Both the position numbers and the translations under genes were made by a program. Below the pieces are notes generated by a model. The model was not told where the DNA came from and ran no database searches. It saw only the letters and a program-made list of their open reading frames with translations. This document shows, in pieces, positions 15,871 through 23,266 of a stretch of 23,266 bases of DNA; position 1 is the stretch's first letter; each line of letters begins with the position of its first letter. Origin of the DNA: Marinagarivorans sp. UBA5868 (GTDB lineage Bacteria; Pseudomonadota; Gammaproteobacteria; Pseudomonadales; Cellvibrionaceae); assembly GCA_002432095.1 (NCBI GenBank), contig DJFQ01000157.1:16588-39853 (forward strand). Direction: 5' to 3'.

Positions 15871-16611
15871 TCAACACCAGTTGTAAACAATTCCCGCAAG
15901 GCGGTCTCGGCCGATTTTATCGACCGATGCATTGAGCTGGGACTCTGTTACTTTGCCGTAAGGCACAACCAACATGACGAAATCACATAGCTCCGCAAGA
16001 ATACGGATTTCGGCATCGTAGTCGGCGGCGGAGGGTGCGTCGACGATGATATAGCGGTCGGGATAGCGAGATTTTATTTCGGCAAAAAAATCTCTCATCC
16101 GCGGTGAGTTGAGTTTTTCGGTGCCGCCTTCGCGGTTGTTGCCGACCGGCACCACCCGCATCCGCGGTACACCGCTGGCGTACACAATATCTTCCACACC
16201 TGTGGCAGGATCATCGAGATAATCCGTCAAACCCAGCTGCGATGGTACGGGCAGCAGTGCTTCGGCATAAGGCGAGTAAAGATTGGCATCAACCAACAGC
16301 GATGTTTTGCTTTTATCCAAAGAAATGGTTGCGGCAAGATTGACCGCCACATGAGAACTGCCGCCGGGTGCAGCCGAAGTAACCAGGCAGACAAAATTGC
16401 GCCAATCCGTCTGCTTCATCAACTGTGTTCGCAGATCGCGAAACACTTTCAAATGGATAGAACCTTCATCTGCGGCATGAACGATTTTCATCGCGTCGAA
16501 TTCGGCCGCAGTGAAGTGGCGCACCTCCGACATTTTGGCGATTTGCGCCGCAGAAGACTGAGCCGCTGCCTTATTAAGCGAGGCAACGGGTGATATGCGT
16601 TTGTTTTCCAA
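15871..16611 (-). CDS. Wzc/CpsD-like P-loop protein with degenerate Walker A
   Basis: A 246-residue soluble protein related to the cytoplasmic domain of BY-kinases that regulate polysaccharide co-polymerases. LVTSAAPGGSSHVAVNLA (77-94) stands where functional kinases have APGEGKS/T: the invariant lysine is missing. Walker A' is LLVDANLYSP (105-114) instead of IDADLRxP, and Walker B is IIVDAPSAADYD (188-199). The C-terminal tyrosine cluster typical of autokinases is also absent; the protein ends IVYNWC. It may bind nucleotide weakly or act as a structural or regulatory partner of the chain-length protein. TTG at 16611 is accepted as start because AGGAG lies 8 bases upstream. The gene sits between the exporter (28 bases) and the chain-length gene (32 bases). 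Homologs with a comparable glycine-rich, lysine-less loop exist in EPS loci as I recall. Confidence 0.85.
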   Translation of the reverse strand: MENKRISPVASLNKAAAQSSAAQIAKMSEVRHFTAAEFDAMKIVHAADEGSIHLKVFRDLRTQLMKQTDWRNFVCLVTSAAPGGSSHVAVNLAATISLDKSKTSLLVDANLYSPYAEALLPVPSQLGLTDYLDDPATGVEDIVYASGVPRMRVVPVGNNREGGTEKLNSPRMRDFFAEIKSRYPDRYIIVDAPSAADYDAEIRILAELCDFVMLVVPYGKVTESQLNASVDKIGRDRLAGIVYNWC

Positions 16612-16639
16612 AATGTCAGCTCCTGCGTAAACCGATCAA

Positions 16640-17248
16640 TTAAAAGTTACGCTCCGGCACGGTTACTACATCTGAAGGTGCCAGGGTGTAATTGGTATCG
16701 AGCTGTCCCTTCTGCAATATGTCGTCCAGATAGATGGGGTAAACCTCCATCTTGTCGCCCACTCTGCGGAACAGTTTGGATTTATTGCCATTGGCGAATT
16801 CCGTCAATCCACCAGCCTCCAACACCAAGTCTAGCACCGTGATGCCTTGTTGATGTGCCAGGCTCAGTGGACTGGTAACCGCGCCGGTAACCCGCACACG
16901 CCGCAGATATTCACCACTGGATGGATTGATTACGATTACGGTCACTTGGGCGTTGCGAACATATTCCGAGAAGCCCTGCGACAGAGTTGCAGACAATTTG
17001 CGAGTGGTTTCACCAGCGGCGGCTACATCGCCAATCAACGGAACAGAAATTTTGCCATCTGGGCGCACCGGCACGGTCAAAGAAAGTTCGGGGGATTTCC
17101 AAACCTGTACGGACACCTCATCGCCCACACCGATGGTGTATTCCGTTTCGGTTGCAGTTGGTGCCGGCGGCTTTTTACCGACTGCGGGTTTGGAGGCACA
17201 AGCACTGAACAAGAGCGCGCATGCGCAGATGACGAACCAATTTTTCAT
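16640..17248 (-). CDS. Outer-membrane polysaccharide export lipoprotein (Wza/EpsE-like)
   Basis: A 202-residue polysaccharide export protein, short relative to Wza. The N-terminal signal (CACALLFSAC) ends in a lipobox with Cys17 as the likely lipidated residue. A Poly_export domain follows (about 35-107: EYTIGVGDEVSVQVWKSPEL, VRPDGKISVPLIGDV), then one SLBB-type domain (about 118-165: VRVTGAVTSPLSL, LDLVLEAGGLTEFANG). It ends PSDVVTVPERNF as family members do. It lacks the extra SLBB repeat and C-terminal transmembrane helix of E. coli Wza, as in the EpsE-like exporters of exosortase-type loci. GAGGGG lies 5 bases before ATG 17248; codons up to 17284 are open but carry no signal. It is the first gene of the export operon with the P-loop and chain-length genes. 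Confidence 0.93.
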   Translation of the reverse strand: MKNWFVICACALLFSACASKPAVGKKPPAPTATETEYTIGVGDEVSVQVWKSPELSLTVPVRPDGKISVPLIGDVAAAGETTRKLSATLSQGFSEYVRNAQVTVIVINPSSGEYLRRVRVTGAVTSPLSLAHQQGITVLDLVLEAGGLTEFANGNKSKLFRRVGDKMEVYPIYLDDILQKGQLDTNYTLAPSDVVTVPERNF

Positions 17249-17424
17249 AAGAACCCCTCTATCAAATTTTGTCGATCCAACCATTCACTTGGTGGTTCAG
17301 CGATTGGCCGCTCAGTATAAAGCGCAGCCAAATGCGGCGCAGCAACTGTTTTTTTCTGGATTTACCTCCGCTCGCCACCCAAGTTTTACAACATCCCTGC
17401 AATTTTGCAGTGCCTTCGTAGGCT

Positions 17425-18120
17425 TTACGCCAAACGAAATTCACTGGGCGCGGATAATACCTGGCGGATGGAAGCGAGAGTTTGCGCATAGTTAGATGTC
17501 CCAAATATGGCAGACCCCATCACAAAGGTGTCGGCTCCCGCATCAGCGACCGCCCGAATGTTATCAATTTTTATGCCACCATCTACTTCTAGCCGAGTGG
17601 CCAATCCCAATTCGTCGATTCGCGCACGCGCCGCTCGCACCTTGTCCAGCACATAGGGAATAAAAGTTTGACCACCAAAGCCGGGATTTACAGACATGAG
17701 CAACAACATGTCGAGTTTTGGCATGACATGCTCGATGACGCCGAGCGGAGTCGCGGGATTGAGCACTAAACCCGCTTTGCATCCGCCGTTTTTGATCAAT
17801 TCCAGAGAGCGATCCACATGACGGCTGGCCTCCGGGTGAAATGAGATAAATGACGCTCCAGCGTCGACAAATTCACTAATAAGGTCATCCACCGGCTCTA
17901 CCATAAGATGCACATCCATCGGCACCGTGACACCTCGTCGGGTCAATGCCCGCAGCACCATAGGTCCGAAGGAAAGATTAGGTACATAGTGGTTATCCAT
18001 AACGTCGAAATGGATCATATTCGCGCCGGCGGCGATCACCGCATCCACCTCTTCTCCAAGTCGGGTGAAATCGGCGGACAAAATTGAAGGGGCGATGTAG
18101 AAATCGTTGGAAGCTTGCAT
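17425..18120 (-). CDS. rpe: Ribulose-phosphate 3-epimerase
   Basis: A cytoplasmic TIM-barrel enzyme interconverting ribulose-5-phosphate and xylulose-5-phosphate in the pentose phosphate pathway. The protein is 231 residues from the ATG at 18120. Family signatures are complete: APSILSADF (10-18), [13 protein letters not shown] with metal ligands His37 and Asp39, MDVHLMVEP with His71, [12 protein letters not shown] for phosphate binding and EVDGGI carrying the catalytic aspartate. An ATG at 18126 is also in frame, but AAGG lies 8 bases from the 18120 ATG and only 2 from the other, so I favour 18120. It is divergent from the DUF3530 gene. About 176 bases separate it from the export operon, holding no convincing gene. 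Confidence 0.97.
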   Translation of the reverse strand: MQASNDFYIAPSILSADFTRLGEEVDAVIAAGANMIHFDVMDNHYVPNLSFGPMVLRALTRRGVTVPMDVHLMVEPVDDLISEFVDAGASFISFHPEASRHVDRSLELIKNGGCKAGLVLNPATPLGVIEHVMPKLDMLLLMSVNPGFGGQTFIPYVLDKVRAARARIDELGLATRLEVDGGIKIDNIRAVADAGADTFVMGSAIFGTSNYAQTLASIRQVLSAPSEFRLA

Positions 18121-18173
18121 GTTCATGACCTTGCGACCAAGCTGAGTGTAAAAAGTATCGGCATTGTAATGCT
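18121..18173. promoter_or_regulatory. Short divergent intergenic region between rpe and the DUF3530 gene
   Basis: Only 53 bases separate the two outward-facing starts. The AAGG ribosome binding site of rpe lies in it on the left strand. No clear Shine-Dalgarno sequence precedes ATG 18174. Any promoters must overlap one another or the start of the opposite gene. I cannot identify convincing -35/-10 pairs. Confidence 0.35.
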
Positions 18174-19307
18174 ATGCACTATGTAAAACACACCGCACCG
18201 CTACCCGCGCGCCGCCGACCATTTGTGAGCTGGTTATTCTGCCTATGTGCGCTTGCACAGCCTTTAGATGCTCAGGAACCCGCCGTCGACCCACAAGCGA
18301 TTGAGCAGGTACCAGCAACCTCAGCAGAAAGCAGCAAGCCTGTGTCCAACCAAACGGTGGGCGAGCGCTTGGCGGACCAGCATCGTCAATTGCTCCACGA
18401 TTTGAAAGGCCCGCCAACGGCTTTATGGCTTCCGGTGGATGGTCGTCAGTTGCTGGCGTTTTGGCAGTCGGACAAAAGCGGCAAACCCTCAGGAGCCGTT
18501 TTGATGCTGCACGACCGGGGCGAGAACCCGCGCCGAGCTGCCACTTTACGCCGCCTGCATGAATACCTTCCAAATCACGGCTGGGCCACCTTTAGCATTG
18601 AACTCCCGACTCTGCCAGAAGCGGCCGTGCCGCCCCGCGCTACCGCGCCGGCCCCCAGCGTTGTGACGCCACCCGAAGAATCCACGGATGAAAACCCAAC
18701 TGAAAAGGCTCCGGTAAATGAAAGTGAGGTTGTGCATCAGGAACCCGATGTTGCGGCTTCCGCAGACGCCACTGGTAATTCACTGCCTGCAGAGGCCATC
18801 TCCCCCAGTCGCCAGGAAGTTATCGACTATATCCATCGACGTATTGAGGCGGCGACCGCCTACTTACATCAACAGGGCCAATACAATCTCGTGTTGTTAG
18901 GTGAGGGCAGCAGCGCCGATTGGGTATTACAGCACCTGGACAAAGCGGTACCGCCCCCCACCGTGGAATCCACCGATAAAAAAAGCAAAGGGATTATCGA
19001 CCGGGCTTTTCGCGCGGTAATCCTGGTCAACCCCCGCACCCCTTACGGGGAAGCAGTCGATGCGTTGCCAGACGGGCTACTCCACCCCGAAATTCCCACG
19101 CTTGACGTTTTTACAGATTTTCACCTGGAAATCTTGGCTGATGCGGAGAATCGCCGCCAGAAAGCGAAGCAGAAAGGCTATGAGCACTACATTATCAGGA
19201 GGTTGCCACCTCCAAATGGCGCCACTCCAGAGCAGAGCGAGACTCTACTCACCAAAGCCATACGCGGGTTTTTGCAGAAGTACGCCCAAGGCGTGGAGAT
19301 GAAATAA
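18174..19307 (+). CDS. DUF3530 family exported alpha/beta-hydrolase-like protein
   Basis: A 377-residue protein with an N-terminal signal peptide (RRRPFVSWLFCLCALAQPLDAQ, cleavage near residue 33). The body fits DUF3530, a gammaproteobacterial family with an alpha/beta-hydrolase-like fold. An early beta strand is GAVLMLHDRGENP, a nucleophile-elbow-like LLGEGSSADWVLQHL lies in the middle, and VILVNPRTPYG follows. The classical GxSxG is only approximate (GEGSS), so hydrolase activity is uncertain. Between about 146 and 205 is a low-complexity insert rich in Pro, Ala, Glu and Thr, probably unstructured. It ends 3 bases before the convergent stop of a small exported protein. Function is unknown; periplasmic or cell-envelope location is expected. 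Confidence 0.8.
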   Translation: MHYVKHTAPLPARRRPFVSWLFCLCALAQPLDAQEPAVDPQAIEQVPATSAESSKPVSNQTVGERLADQHRQLLHDLKGPPTALWLPVDGRQLLAFWQSDKSGKPSGAVLMLHDRGENPRRAATLRRLHEYLPNHGWATFSIELPTLPEAAVPPRATAPAPSVVTPPEESTDENPTEKAPVNESEVVHQEPDVAASADATGNSLPAEAISPSRQEVIDYIHRRIEAATAYLHQQGQYNLVLLGEGSSADWVLQHLDKAVPPPTVESTDKKSKGIIDRAFRAVILVNPRTPYGEAVDALPDGLLHPEIPTLDVFTDFHLEILADAENRRQKAKQKGYEHYIIRRLPPPNGATPEQSETLLTKAIRGFLQKYAQGVEMK

Positions 19308-19310
19308 CGG

Positions 19311-19577
19311 CTATTGCGGCGGATTTTCTTCCACTGGCACTTCTTCGTTGACGTAATCTTCCACGGTACCTTCGTAGTAAACGGGCTCCGAAGCGGCCTC
19401 TTCATAGGTAGGTTCTGGAGCATAGGCGGCAAGGCAATCCTGAATCAATGTATTGCGCTCCTCCGCTTCGTAGGCATCCGCTGGATACATGTCATTACAC
19501 ATTTGCGCATCGGCAATCGCACCCGCAGAAATGCCCAGCAGACACGACAACAGCAGATAAGAGGAAAACGTTTTCAT
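19311..19577 (-). CDS. Small exported acidic protein, unknown function
   Basis: I do not recognise this 88-residue protein. From ATG 19577 it has a clear signal peptide (MKTFSSYLLLSCLLGISAGA, cleavage near residue 22-23), a short middle with Cys residues at MCNDMY and IQDCLAAY that could form a disulfide, and a very acidic tail with many Glu, Tyr, Pro and Val residues (VEDYVNEEVPVEENPPQ). GAGAG lies 5 bases before the start, supporting translation. The frame is open to 19652 without relevant sequence. It is transcribed leftwards after the dehydrogenase gene with a 115-base gap, and its stop is 3 bases from the stop of the DUF3530 gene. A small periplasmic protein is the best description. Confidence 0.65.
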   Translation of the reverse strand: MKTFSSYLLLSCLLGISAGAIADAQMCNDMYPADAYEAEERNTLIQDCLAAYAPEPTYEEAASEPVYYEGTVEDYVNEEVPVEENPPQ

Positions 19578-19692
19578 AAAATCTCTCGCAACGGGAGCAA
19601 CAGTGGTCAGAATGCCGACATTTGGCAGGCAGCAAAACGATTTCGTTCCCAATCTCCGCTCCGGCGTTTCAGGTTTGTGATCGCCGGCACGC

Positions 19693-20679
19693 TCACCCGA
19701 CCAGTGTCATGTCGTGAATCGCACCAGCGGCGAACGCATTGATGTTGGCAAGGGTAACCTGGGCTATTTTGGCAAGTGCCTCGCGGGTAAAAAACGCTTG
19801 GTGGCCGGTCACAATCACATTTGGAAAGGTCGTGAGGCGCGCGAACACGTCATCCTGCACAACTTGGTTGGAAAGATCTTCAAAGAACAAATCCGCTTCT
19901 TCTTCATAAACATCCAAACCCAGATAACCTACTTGCCCATTTTTTAAGCCCCGAATAACTGCCGGGGTATCCACCAAGCCGCCCCGGCTGGTGTTGATTA
20001 ACATTACCCCCTGCTTCATCTGCGCCAGGGCTTCGCCATCAATCAAGTGGTGAGTGGCCGGTGTCAACGGACAGTGGAGAGAGATGATGTCACACGCTGG
20101 CCACAGCTCCGCCAGAGCCGTGTAACGAACACGCGAAGCAAGCGCAGGATCAACCACATCGACATCGTGGACGAGTACTTCACAGCCAAAACCGAGCATG
20201 ATATCGATAAACGCCCGACCGATTCTGCCCGCACCAATCACGCCGACTGTTTTTCCATAGAGGTCAAAACCCATCAAGCCATTCAGCGAATAATCATGTT
20301 CACGAATCCGATTATGGGCGCGATGTATATTGCGGTTTAGCGCCAAAATCAGGCCCACCGCGTGTTCCGCGACGGCATGAGGGGAATATTCAGGTACGCG
20401 ACACACGGGCAGCCCGAGTTGTTTTGCTGCTGGCAAGTCGACATTGTTGTAACCGGCGCAGCGCATCGCGACCAACCTTACGCCGAGCTCCTTGAGCTGA
20501 CGCAGAACAGGCTCGCTCAACACATCGTTAACAAAACAACACACCACCTCACTACCGGCGGCGAGGCCGACTGTCTTTTCCGTGAGATGGGGTTCGAAGT
20601 AAAGGATTTCATGGGGCGCAGCAGCAGGAGCAAAAAACAGCCGGTCATAGGGCTTGCTGCTAAACATGGTGATGAGCAT
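19693..20679 (-). CDS. ldhA: LdhA-type D-2-hydroxyacid (D-lactate) dehydrogenase
   Basis: A 328-residue NAD-dependent D-2-hydroxyacid dehydrogenase matching E. coli LdhA in length and motifs. The start ITMFSSKPYDRLFF is typical. The NAD motif GAGRIG lies at about 149-154, and the active-site set is Arg232 (NTSRGGLVDT), Glu261 (DVYEEEAD) and His293 (TGHQAFFT). RCAGYNNVDL (73-82) and VPEYSPHAVAEHAVGL complete the family blocks. It reduces pyruvate to D-lactate in the cytoplasm during fermentation or redox overflow. ATG 20679 gives the usual N-terminus; the longer frame to 20757 overlaps rlmB. Ten bases separate it from the rlmB stop, so it may be cotranscribed with rnr-rlmB. Confidence 0.93.
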   Translation of the reverse strand: MLITMFSSKPYDRLFFAPAAAPHEILYFEPHLTEKTVGLAAGSEVVCCFVNDVLSEPVLRQLKELGVRLVAMRCAGYNNVDLPAAKQLGLPVCRVPEYSPHAVAEHAVGLILALNRNIHRAHNRIREHDYSLNGLMGFDLYGKTVGVIGAGRIGRAFIDIMLGFGCEVLVHDVDVVDPALASRVRYTALAELWPACDIISLHCPLTPATHHLIDGEALAQMKQGVMLINTSRGGLVDTPAVIRGLKNGQVGYLGLDVYEEEADLFFEDLSNQVVQDDVFARLTTFPNVIVTGHQAFFTREALAKIAQVTLANINAFAAGAIHDMTLVG

Positions 20680-20689
20680 TTGATTTTTC

Positions 20690-21436
20690 TCAACTAGGTT
20701 TGGCTTGGCGTTGGCGCACTGCTTCGAATAAGCAAATACCAGTCGCCACCGAGACATTCAAACTCGAAACACTACCGGCCATAGGAATATAAACAAGATG
20801 ATCGCAATGTTCCCGAGTCAGGCGACGCATACCGGAACCTTCTGCACCCATCACCACGGCCAGCGGACCGGTAAAAGGAGCGGAGAAAACCGATAGCTGC
20901 GCCTCGCCGGCCGTGCCGACAATCCAAATGCCTTGGTCCTGCAGTTGTTTCATAGTACGCGCCAAATTGGTGACAGGAATCAGCGGCACTGTTTCAGCGG
21001 CGCCACACGCCACTTTGCGAACGGTCTCGTTCATCCCTGCGGAATTATCCTTGGGTACTATGACCGCCTGCACACCCGCTGCGTCAGCGCTGCGCAAACA
21101 CGCGCCGAGATTATGCGGATCGGTAACGCCATCGAGAATCAATAAAAATGGCGGTGCGGAAAGCCCCGCCAGCAACTCCCATAGATAATGCTCATCGTGC
21201 AATTTACCGGGCCGCGCCAATAGCGCCACACCCTGGTGATTACCATCACACAGCGCATCCATTTCCGCACGTGTCTGTAAGCGCACTGGAATACCTAAAT
21301 CGCGGATCTGCTGAGTGATCTTCTGCACCCGCTGATCGTCCCGGCCGCGAAGAACCAGTAATTCCTCGGCCCGTTGTGGTGCTGTTTTAAGCAGAGCCTG
21401 CACAGCGTGCAGGCCAAAAATGATTTCCTGTTTCAC
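20690..21436 (-). CDS. rlmB: 23S rRNA (guanosine-2'-O)-methyltransferase RlmB
   Basis: A 248-residue SPOUT methyltransferase that methylates the 2'-O of G2251 in 23S rRNA using S-adenosylmethionine. The N-terminal substrate-binding domain begins [12 protein letters not shown]. The SpoU motifs are intact: motif 1 [20 protein letters not shown] (102-121, with Asn109 and the catalytic Arg115), motif 2 VMGAEGSGM (195-203) and motif 3 [18 protein letters not shown] (217-234). The start is GTG at 21436 with AAAGG about 9 bases upstream. It lies 17 bases after the rnr stop. The rnr-rlmB order is a common gammaproteobacterial arrangement, and the neighbour downstream here is ldhA. Confidence 0.97.
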   Translation of the reverse strand: MKQEIIFGLHAVQALLKTAPQRAEELLVLRGRDDQRVQKITQQIRDLGIPVRLQTRAEMDALCDGNHQGVALLARPGKLHDEHYLWELLAGLSAPPFLLILDGVTDPHNLGACLRSADAAGVQAVIVPKDNSAGMNETVRKVACGAAETVPLIPVTNLARTMKQLQDQGIWIVGTAGEAQLSVFSAPFTGPLAVVMGAEGSGMRRLTREHCDHLVYIPMAGSVSSLNVSVATGICLFEAVRQRQAKPS

Positions 21437-21453
21437 TGAACTAAACCTTTACT

Positions 21454-23266
21454 TCAACGACGAGGGCTTTTTGTGGGTGAGGCAGCTTTGCCTGCAGATT
21501 TTTTACCCTTGGAGGCGGAGCTTTTGTTGCCCGCTTTAGCAGCGGCAGCTGATTTAATAGCTTTGACAGAAATTGCCTTATCGGCTTTTTTTGCTTTTGG
21601 CTTTTTGCTTTCCGTTTTTTTGCCTTCGCTCGTTTTACCGTGGACCGCTTTGCCGGCAGGTTTCACCGCAGATACTTTTTCCGTGACGGTTTTGCCTTTC
21701 GCACCTTTTCGCGCACCGCCGCTCTTCGCGGTTTTATTGTTTTTTCCGCCGGCCCGGCGTTTTTTTTCCTCATCAAATTCTTTGGCGAGGACTTTAGCCG
21801 CTGGGGAGATAAATGCTTTTTTGCGTTTGCCGGCTTTTACTTCGACGATGTCAAAATCAATTTTACGCTCGTCGAGGTTCACCGCCACAACTTGAACCCG
21901 CAATTCGTCACCCAAGGCAAATACCTTGCGTGTACGCTCGCCGATCAACCGCCCGCGCGCAGGCTCGTGAACATAGTAATCCTGTGGCAGCGCGGTGATA
22001 TGCACCAACCCTTCGATGTAGAGATCCTTCAATTCAACAAATAAACCGAAGCCCACCACGGACGACACCACGCCTTCGAAGACTTCGCCAACGTGACTCT
22101 GCAAATACTCGCATTTCAGCCAGCTCACCACATCGCGTGTGGCTTCATCGGCGCGCCTTTCCGTCACAGAACTCTGCTCCCCCAAAACTGCAATATCCGC
22201 GACGCTGTATGGATAAATCAACGCATGTTCAAGGGGTTTGGCTGCGGGATGGCGTTTAATTTTTTTGCTGTCAATTTTGGAGCGAATTACCGAACGGATC
22301 GCCCGGTGTACCAACAAATCAGGATAGCGACGAATCGGTGAGGTGAAGTGGGTGTAGGCGTCGTAGGCCAAACCAAAATGCCCGCGATTTTCCGCCTGAT
22401 AAACCGCTTGATTCATACTGCGCAGCATAGTCGTCTGAATCAAATGCGCATCGGGCCGACCCTCAATCGCCTGAAGAACTTCCTGATAATCTTGCGGCGT
22501 GACTTGAGCGCGCTGGCGCAATCCCAGACCGAGGCCGGACAGATATTCCCGCAGTAGCTCCAGTTTTTGCTCTTTTGGCCCTTCATGAACGCGGTACAGC
22601 GCCGGAATTTCGTGAAATTCGAGAAATTTTGCCGAGCAGACGTTCGCTGCCAACATGCATTCTTCAATCAACTTGTGGGCATCATTGCGTTGCACCGGCA
22701 CGATCTTTTTGATCTTGCGGTGTTCGTCAAAAAGAATCCGGGTTTCGGTGGTTTCAAAATCGATGGCGCCACGCACATCGCGCGCTGCGCGCAACACTTT
22801 ATAAAGATCGTGCAGATGATCGAGCTGCTCAATCACTTGATGAAATTGCTGGCGTACGCCACTGCGGGGCTTGCCTCGTTCAGCCAGTACTTCACCTACC
22901 TGGGTGTAAGTGAGGCGCGCATGGGAATGCATTACTGCTTCATAAAACTGATAACCGGTAATTCGTCCCTTCGCGCTAATGGTCATCTCGCACACCATAC
23001 ACAAACGGTCGACATGCGGATTCAATGAGCACAGTCCGTTGGACAATGCCTCGGGCAGCATGGGCACCACATAGTCGGGGAAATAAACCGAATTTCCACG
23101 CAGAGCGGCTTCTTTATCCAGTGGATCACCCACCTGCACGTAATGCGACACATCCGCAATCGCGACAAACAGCCGCCAGCCGCCGGTTTTTTTCGGCTCA
23201 CAATACACTGCGTCATCAAAATCTCGCGCGTCTTCCCCATCTATCGTGACGAGAGGCAGCTTGCGC
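21454..23266 (-). CDS. rnr: Ribonuclease R, 5' end cut by the window edge
   Basis: The C-terminal 600 or so residues of RNase R, a 3'-5' exoribonuclease that degrades structured RNA. The frame stays open to the window end, so the N-terminal cold-shock domains are missing from view. The visible part begins in the RNB catalytic domain with DGEDARDFDDAVY, containing the metal-binding aspartates. It continues with HFTSPIRRYPDLLVHRAI and the S1 domain (VGEVFEGVVSSVVGFGLFVEL). After the S1 domain is a tail of about 130 residues made almost entirely of Lys, Ala, Ser, Gly and Thr. Such lysine-rich tails occur in RNase R and help engage structured RNA, but this one is long. It heads the rnr-rlmB-ldhA series on the leftward strand. 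Confidence 0.96.
   Translation of the reverse strand, partial: RKLPLVTIDGEDARDFDDAVYCEPKKTGGWRLFVAIADVSHYVQVGDPLDKEAALRGNSVYFPDYVVPMLPEALSNGLCSLNPHVDRLCMVCEMTISAKGRITGYQFYEAVMHSHARLTYTQVGEVLAERGKPRSGVRQQFHQVIEQLDHLHDLYKVLRAARDVRGAIDFETTETRILFDEHRKIKKIVPVQRNDAHKLIEECMLAANVCSAKFLEFHEIPALYRVHEGPKEQKLELLREYLSGLGLGLRQRAQVTPQDYQEVLQAIEGRPDAHLIQTTMLRSMNQAVYQAENRGHFGLAYDAYTHFTSPIRRYPDLLVHRAIRSVIRSKIDSKKIKRHPAAKPLEHALIYPYSVADIAVLGEQSSVTERRADEATRDVVSWLKCEYLQSHVGEVFEGVVSSVVGFGLFVELKDLYIEGLVHITALPQDYYVHEPARGRLIGERTRKVFALGDELRVQVVAVNLDERKIDFDIVEVKAGKRKKAFISPAAKVLAKEFDEEKKRRAGGKNNKTAKSGGARKGAKGKTVTEKVSAVKPAGKAVHGKTSEGKKTESKKPKAKKADKAISVKAIKSAAAAKAGNKSSASKGKKSAGKAASPTKSPRR

Noticed and set aside
17249..17424. 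Possible small gene or terminator between rpe and the export operon
   Set aside because: The open frames there are continuations of rpe or of the export gene frames, and the GCTGCGC pair is a direct, not inverted, repeat.
18172..18573. Leftward open frame of 133 codons
   Set aside because: It is antisense to the DUF3530 gene; composition is explained by the opposite strand.
19661..19687. Stem-loop CCGGCG/CGCCGG downstream of ldhA
   Set aside because: A 6-bp stem with a 15-base loop and no U-tract on the leftward strand is not enough to call a terminator.
21473..22044. Rightward open frames rich in Phe, Leu and Ala that look membrane-like
   Set aside because: They are reverse reads of the lysine/alanine-rich tail and S1 domain of RNase R; hydrophobicity is an artefact of the complement.

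Overview
The window looks like chromosomal DNA from a gammaproteobacterium. An rnr-rlmB pair, rpe, an LdhA-type D-lactate dehydrogenase and a DUF3530 protein all fit that class. A member of the Cellvibrionales (Cellvibrio, Teredinibacter, Saccharophagus relatives) is my best guess from overall impression; I could not test it. Nearly all of the window is one surface or exopolysaccharide locus (about 107-17248), flanked on the right by housekeeping genes. I see no rRNA, tRNA, IS element or CRISPR array. No gene-free stretch exceeds about 210 bases.

Layout, left to right. (1) Positions 1-66 hold three tandem 22-bp repeat units, cut by the window edge. (2) A leftward operon, read from 7479 down to 107, contains: rfbF-type glucose-1-phosphate cytidylyltransferase, an LhgO-like FAD oxidoreductase, an SDR epimerase/dehydratase, an RmlC-like cupin epimerase, a homoserine-dehydrogenase-like oxidoreductase with a SAF domain, a glycosyltransferase-like protein of unclear class, and a GT4 glycosyltransferase. 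I read this as a CDP-sugar pathway plus its transferases. It lacks the usual CDP-glucose 4,6-dehydratase (RfbG) and PLP dehydratase (RfbH), and is the best candidate here for an undescribed pathway. (3) A second leftward operon (11932 down to 7690) contains a GT2 glycosyltransferase, a hexapeptide O-acetyltransferase, an MBOAT acyltransferase and a membrane-anchored SGNH-like protein, a glycan assembly and O-acylation module. A probable terminator separates it from rfbF. (4) Two rightward overlapping glycosyltransferases (12087-14227) are transcribed divergently from operon 3. (5) A bidirectional terminator with a 26-bp perfect stem lies at 14250-14305. (6) A leftward export/co-polymerase operon contains an outer-membrane polysaccharide export lipoprotein, a Wzc-like ATPase domain with a broken P-loop, and a GNVR/Wzz chain-length protein.

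(7) The housekeeping side comprises rpe (leftward), a DUF3530 gene (rightward), a small exported acidic protein (leftward), an LdhA-type dehydrogenase, rlmB, and rnr truncated by the right edge.

How it works together (inference): sugar nucleotides, including a modified CDP-sugar, are used by at least four glycosyltransferases. The glycan is acylated by soluble and membrane acyltransferases, and chain length and export are handled by the Wza/Wzc/Wzz-like set. No initiating phosphoglycosyltransferase, flippase (Wzx) or polymerase (Wzy) is present, so the locus must continue beyond the left edge or depend on genes elsewhere.
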